This document shows, piece after piece, positions 59,001 to 64,000 of a stretch of DNA of 64,000 bases (positions are counted from its first letter, which is position 1; each line of letters begins with the position of its first letter). The notes under the pieces are model-generated. The model saw only the letters and a program-made list of their open reading frames with translations. It did not search any database and was not told where the DNA came from. This stretch comes from Ianthella basta. Taxonomy: Eukaryota > Porifera > Demospongiae > Verongiida > Ianthellidae. Where the stretch lies: assembly GCA_964019415.1 (NCBI GenBank), contig OZ025874.1, positions 5,125,092 to 5,189,091 on the forward strand. The letters run 5' to 3'. The translations under genes and the position numbers were made by a program.

Positions 59001-62000
59001 GTGTTGCCACCCCATAAGGGTTCCTGCTTCATGGTTAGTTTGTGTATTTGTTGTACAAGGCTTGGCTGCTGAGCTGTACTGTAACCTTGTCCATGTTTCT
59101 TGCTCCACAGCCTGTTTCAAAGGAAATCTCTGAGTACCACACCAAGCTGCAATCTCTGACTCCACCCACTGTCACAGTGGTTACCATGAGGGAAGGAACC
59201 AAAATGAAGCCAAGTACCACTCCCAGTATTGAGGTTGAAGCTACCAATTTGAAGAAGAAGTTGGAATGGATCCTGGACCAGTCCATTGCACCACCCGAGC
59301 CACCTCCCTGCTTTCCAGAGAAGGTAGTTTTGGAGGGAATCCCCCAGGGTACATTGAGAGTTGGCCAACAGTACAGTCTGCAAGCCGACATCAGTAACGC
59401 AGGAGAAGGGCAGGTTAAGTCAGAGCTGAGCGGTCCCAAACAGCATGAGCTTTGCAGAACTGAAGAAGCTCCTAACAAGAAGGTTGACATCTTCTTCACT
59501 CCCAAGGAAGTTGGAAAGCACAAAATTGAAGTCCATTTTGCAGACAGTTCTGTTCCCCAGTCACCCCTGGAGTACACTGTTGTAGACCCCACCCTGGTTA
59601 AGGTAACTCCACCCTCCCCCAACAAATGGGGTGTGTTTACAAAACTCCAACCGCACATTTACCACATCACGTGTCCCAATGGAACTGAACAAGTGACGGC
59701 TACAGCTCAAGGCAGGAAGAGCAAGAAGGAGTTTGGCATACCAGTGCAGGACCTCGGGGGTGGACAGTGCATTGCCACTGTAATTGCTCCAACTCCAGAT
59801 GAATATGATGTGAAATTTTACTGCAGCAGCCATCTTGTACCTAGCTCTCCATACGTACTGCCAGTGGAGGAGGATGCTGATCCAAACCATGTCATATGTA
59901 CACCACTATTTGACGAGATTGGTGTGGAGGCTGACACCAGCCGAGCTGGAACAGGCAAGCTCTCAGCCACTGCACAAGGCGATAGAGCTGGGGCTGTTGA
60001 GTGTGAAACTGAGAGTAAAGGTAAAGACAAATGGGTGGTTTCCTTCGACCCGCCAATGCCTGATGTGTACACTGTGCATGTGTACTGGAATGATGTGGAT
60101 GTGCCTCGCTCTCCGTTCACCATCAGCACCATCAGGGTGGATGCAAGCAAGGTAAGAGTTGAAGGCCCTCACTCAAATGAGACGCCAGTTTTAGCAGTGT
60201 GCGACACTTCAGAGGCTGGAGAAAGCACACTGTCAGCAAAGTGCACTGGCAACAGGTTTGGAGATGTTCCCGTGCAAGTGACTCCCACTGAGAAGAATCA
60301 TTACAAAGTGTTCTTCACACCTCCTGGAAATGACCACTTCAGCCTTTCAATCATGTGGGATGGATCACATGTTCCTGGTTCACCGTTTGACATTGATCTA
60401 ATCCCTCCAAGAATTACGGTAGATGGTCCACACCCATGTGCTGAGGGAATTGGTCCTGTGCACACTTACATTGACGCATCAAAGGCCGATGATGGAGACC
60501 TACAAGTAAAGTGTGAGGCAAGTGGTGAGGAAGGTGGTCCTGTAGAGGTTACTGTGACTGAGGAACAGCCAGGTCACTACACTGCAGTATTTGAGGCTGG
60601 CAAGCCAGGGATATACAATGTGGACATAACCTTCAAGGGGGATCATGTTCCAGAATCTCCATTTCGTGTGGAAGTTGAAGACGGGATTGGATCTAAGGCA
60701 TATGCTTGGGGTCCAGTTATGTTGCCCTTTGAGTTGCCAAGAGAGATTACACAGCTCAGTGGCCATGTGGTGTACAAGCCCACTGGCAAAATTCTTTACC
60801 TGGACATCAACAGTGGTGCAGTTCCTGGCACATTCAAGTGCACATTTAAGCCAGATCACCCTGGGCTTCATGAAGTTCACATTAAGAATGGTGACGATCA
60901 CATTCAAGGCAGTCCTTTTGAGATTCTTGTGAAGCCTCCCTTGCAACCGTTGGTAACTGGGCTCCACGGTACTCACTATGTGGATGAAGCTGTCCCCTTC
61001 CAGGTGGATTGCACCAAGGCTGGTGTAGGTGACCTTGTGGTCAGGAGTGAGTTATCATCTCAAAAGGGGCAGAAGAAGCGCCATATCGAGAGAACATCAT
61101 TGCTGGACACTATGAAGAGAGAAGGGTGTGAAGGGTTGTATGATGGCACCTTTGTGCCAAAAGTGGCGGGTGAGCATAAGGTGTACATTGACTGGTGTGG
61201 TACCACCATTGATGAGGCTCCATTTGTGATTCAGGCTATCATTCGTAAGCAACCTGTGAAACTGCCTGAAGGAATTGTGCTTGGTGAAACAGCAGAAATT
61301 GAGGTCTTTGGTGAAAACCTGCATGATGCTTTGTCTGCTTCTGCTGTAGGTGACCATACAGGGTCTGCCCCAGTCAACATTGTAGAAGATGGAGAGCGGC
61401 GTTCAGTGCACTTTACGCCCCTGTATGAGGACAACTACACTCTATCTGTCTTCTTGAACGAAAGCCACATCGAAGGGTCTCCATTTCGCATTGAAGTGAG
61501 GAGCACGCAGGGTGATAAGGATGATACAGAAACAGATGGTGACATAGTGACAACCCTATCACTCTCCATTCCTCAGCCGTATCTTCCTGAACAAATTGAT
61601 GGAGATCATCCAAATGGCTATATTTTCCCAGAAGATATTAAAGCCTTGTCCAAACCACTGGAAGCGTACCAACCCTGCACATTCCGTGTGAATGTCTTTG
61701 GTGCAGGACCTGGCACTCTAGAGGTCTCCTCACATGGGCCCAGCAAGTGTGATATTGATATTGATGGCCACAATGATAAGCACAATGGCATTCACACGGT
61801 AAAGTGCCGTCCCCAGAGACCAGGAGAGTACACCTTTAATGTACACTGGAACGAGAAGCCTGTACAGGGTAGTCCTCTGACCATCAAATTTGCCTTACCA
61901 ATTGTGATAACTGGCGTGAATTTATCCACGGTCCTTTTCCATGTTGGGAAACTGTACAAGTTCCATGCTCGCACAGATGCAATTGGAAGAGAGGATTTCG

Positions 62001-63358
62001 AAGTAACGGTGACCCCAGCGTCAGGAGCACACATACACATCTTTGAAGTTTTGGATTTGAATTACCATGTGAGCATATTGCCACAGGAAGTTGGAGAGCA
62101 CAAGATTTCCGTTACTTATGGTGGACAGCACATTTTTGGTAGTCCATTCCAGGTTGATTTTCAGGAGCAGGGGTATGCTTCAAAGTGTATTTTGCTTGAG
62201 GAGGACCAACCAATGGAAGCGGGCAAGGTGCAATTCGTGGTGGACACCAAGGAGGCAGGAGTAGGCGAGCTGACAGCTGAGGTGCAGAGGATGGAGGACA
62301 AGTCAAATATCCTATGTCAAGTTGAGGCAGTTAATGGCACTCATGATCACTACCGGGTGTGGTTTGAGCCTCAGGACAATGTTGCTGAGTACCTGGTGAG
62401 TATAAAGTACGATGGGGCACACATTCCCAGGTCGCCCTTCCAGTTGGTGTTCTCAGATCAGCCAGATGCCTCTGCCTGCAGAGCTGAGGGAGATGGCCTG
62501 CAATTTGCAGAGGTGAATAAGGACAGCCAGTTTGTGATATACACAGACTGCACTGATGCAGTTCTAAAGGTCAAGATAGAGGGCAAATACGAAGTTGTGA
62601 AACCATTCATTAAGGACAAGTATGGTGGCGTGTACTCTGTCCGCTATGTTCCAAAGTTTCCAGGAGATTACAATATTGACATTCTCTGGGACAGTCAGCC
62701 CATTGCTGGTTCACCATTCACAGTTAATGTGCTGCAGCCACTCAAGGCAGCCAAAATCACTGTTGACCGCTGCAGCGTTGGCGACGTCCCTTTTGGCAAC
62801 CCTGTTAAGTTTCGTGTTGTGGCTAAAGACAAAACACTAGCCCAGATGCTGAAGGTTGTTGCATACTTACCCAATCAGACAGTAGCTGGAGAGGTGACCG
62901 AACATCATGGACAGTCATATACAGCCAGCTTTGATCCTCCAGAACCAGGGAACTATCAAGTTATTGTCAGCTGTGAGAACCAGCAAGTTCCTGGCAGCCC
63001 ATTCACAGTGCGTGTTTGCCAGCCACCTTTGTCCAGTAAGGTGAAGGCTTATGGCCGGGGTCTAAGAGAAGGAGTAGAAGGCCACACTTGTGACTTCACG
63101 GTGGACACTAAAGGAGCGGGAGCGTCTACACTAGTGGTGGATGTGACAGGACCAAATGGACCAGTGAGGGCTGACATAAAGAAGATCCCAAAAGATGAAA
63201 GAGCAGTTCTTGCAAGCTTCCTTCCTGTCCATCAAGGAGAATACACTGTTGGCATCCTCTGGGCAGACAAACACATCGCTGGCTCTCCCTTCAAGGTGGA
63301 TGTTCATGTACCACACAAAGCACCACATCATCTGGATGAGGGTGCAGTTAGCATGTAG
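50249..63358 (+). CDS. Filamin-type actin cross-linker with spectrin-like insert
   Basis: Twelve phase-consistent exons give 2067 residues: 50249-50300, 50588-50649, 52109-52204, 52655-52896, 53166-53359, 54268-54563, 54774-54881, 55109-55324, 55923-56207, 56810-57020, 57233-57426, 59111-63358. A tandem CH-domain actin-binding module fills about residues 20-250: KKSFTRWINSQLTK and IFEDLKDGVILMDLVKIF in CH1; YGVEVHNFTSSWSDGQAFCA in CH2. Residues about 315-690 are helical, with spectrin-repeat spacing (YDWLVSTVDKK, LPFEAWVTKAESDVNGLL). The single large last exon codes for 14 filamin Ig repeats, most ending in the hallmark GSPF or a variant (VPGSPFDI, IAGSPFTV, IAGSPFKV). Filamins cross-link F-actin and tether membrane and signalling proteins; dimerisation is through the last repeat. 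Vertebrate filamins have 24 repeats and no spectrin-like part, so this is an unusual architecture. The ATG follows a CRE-bearing promoter. Confidence 0.92.
51951..52000. repeat. (TG)n microsatellite
   Basis: About 25 TG units in filamin intron 2. Confidence 0.9.
52999..53070. repeat. (TG)n microsatellite
   Basis: About 35 TG units in filamin intron 4, ending about 95 bases before the exon 5 acceptor. Confidence 0.9.
53915..53936. repeat. C22 homopolymer
   Basis: A pure run of 22 C in filamin intron 5; together with the G and C runs elsewhere it is a likely site of sequencing or assembly length error. Confidence 0.9.
57818..58334. mobile_element. 517-bp MITE with CAGTGGAACCCC ends and TA duplication
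   Basis: CAGTGGAACCCC opens at 57818 and GGGGTTCCACTG closes at 58334; TA flanks both sides (57816-57817 and 58335-58336). Repeated internal GGTGTCCGCATT-like and TTATACAGG segments form further inverted pairs. An ORF across it (57939-58337) has no protein-like features. The ends and TA target suit a pogo/Tigger-like Tc1-mariner derivative. It lies in the last intron of the filamin gene. Confidence 0.8.
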
Positions 63359-63527
63359 ATGGACTGATGGTACATACATAGCTAGAGATAGACCGTGAAA
63401 AGGTATAGTTTTTGCCGAACATATCATACACGCAGTTGAGTAGCTCGAGAGACTAGTACTAGTCTTGAAGTAGTGCAGTAGTGACTGTAGTTCTTTAATT
63501 CATGATGCTCACGTGAACAACAACATA

Positions 63528-63535
63528 TGACGTCA
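63528..63535. promoter_or_regulatory. CRE site upstream of the last gene
   Basis: A perfect TGACGTCA lies 137 bases before the ATG at 63673, the third gene in the window with this site close to its start. Confidence 0.5.
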
Positions 63536-63672
63536 CACGCATAAGTGCATGCCAAGTGGGTGGTTTGTGTGCAGGGCATCCCCCGGCATTCCAGTCACAT
63601 GAAGGTCTCGTTTGTTTATACTCACACTCGAGTACGTCGCTTTGACAGTGCCTCCGTTGCCCCCGCAGAGCG

Positions 63673-64000
63673 ATGGCGTCGACCATAGGTGAGTTTCCGC
63701 CTTCATTTACACAGAGACAGTTGTGTGTCCACTTACTTGGTGTTAGAGAGAGACAATCCGTGCGATCCATAGCTACGCACGCGTACGGTGGCACGCAACT
63801 ATGTACGGGTCAGATTGTGTGTGTGTGCGTGTGTGTGTGTGAGGGGGGGGGGGTTGTTACACACTGTTTGGAGACATTACAGAATGTAATACATGACAGT
63901 GACTATTGCAGAGCTGCCGTATGTCATATAACGGGTGCCTGTGTATATTCTTACAATAGTGTCGGCAGAGTGGAGTGCGTCTGTGCGTCAGAAGACTTTC
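63673..64000 (+). CDS. First two exons of a gene cut by the window end
   Basis: The first exon (63673-63688) codes for MASTI and ends at a strong donor, ATAG|GTGAGT. The next begins at 63960 after TTACAATAG and keeps phase: VSAEWSASVRQKTF to the window edge. The pattern W-x-S-x(3)-RQK recalls the N-terminal KIX-type domain of Mediator subunit 15 (human DWRSTAFRQKLV), but 19 residues are too few to be sure. The G-rich run at 63843-63853 lies in the intron. Confidence 0.4.
   Translation, partial: MASTIGEFPPSFTQRQLCVHLLGVRERQSVRSIATHAYGGTQLCTGQIVCVCVCVCEGGGVVTHCLETLQNVIHDSDYCRAAVCHITGACVYSYNSVGRVECVCASEDF

Overview
The window is nuclear DNA of a multicellular animal, most likely a marine non-bilaterian invertebrate such as a sponge (an inference; species not identified). 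Reasons: intron-rich genes with canonical GT-AG splicing, metazoan families (JIP3/JIP4 scaffold, filamin, Roco-Death proteins, THAP protein), no operons, and many short DNA transposons, (TG)n tracts and a minisatellite.

Layout. 0.3-4.4 kb (minus): a decayed multi-exon gene of a repetitive, functionally unassigned family. 5.2-11.9 kb (plus): two tandem paralogues coding for ankyrin-Roc-COR-Death proteins, each of two exons. 13.4-14.5 kb (minus): a 5'-truncated Penelope-like retroelement with a GIY-YIG domain and two hammerhead-ribozyme motifs. 14.8-21.6 kb: a duplicated anonymous block, decayed pieces of further Roco-Death copies, and a small proline-rich two-helix membrane protein gene (18.0-18.6 kb, minus). 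22-26.3 kb: tandem repeats, a 1.2-kb non-autonomous DNA transposon that itself holds a younger 160-bp element, and long (TG)n tracts. 26.8-27.8 kb (plus): a secreted V8/trypsin-like serine protease. 28.4-48.2 kb (plus): a 22-coding-exon JIP3/JIP4 (Sunday driver/UNC-16) homologue with a probable upstream non-coding exon. Its introns hold a 30-copy 22-bp minisatellite, MITEs, a THAP gene on the opposite strand, an unassigned ORF and a decayed reverse-transcriptase element. 50.2-63.4 kb (plus): a 12-exon filamin-type gene coding for two CH domains, a spectrin-like helical region, then 14 filamin Ig repeats. 63.7 kb to the end (plus): the first two exons of a further gene.

The genes do not form one pathway. 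The JIP homologue (motor adaptor and kinase scaffold) and the filamin (actin cross-linker) are cytoskeletal. The Roco-Death tandem looks like an expanding signalling or innate-immunity-type family. The JIP, filamin and last genes each carry a palindromic TGACGTCA site just upstream. Exon boundaries were worked out by reading splice sites and checking reading phase; no alignment or transcript data were available.
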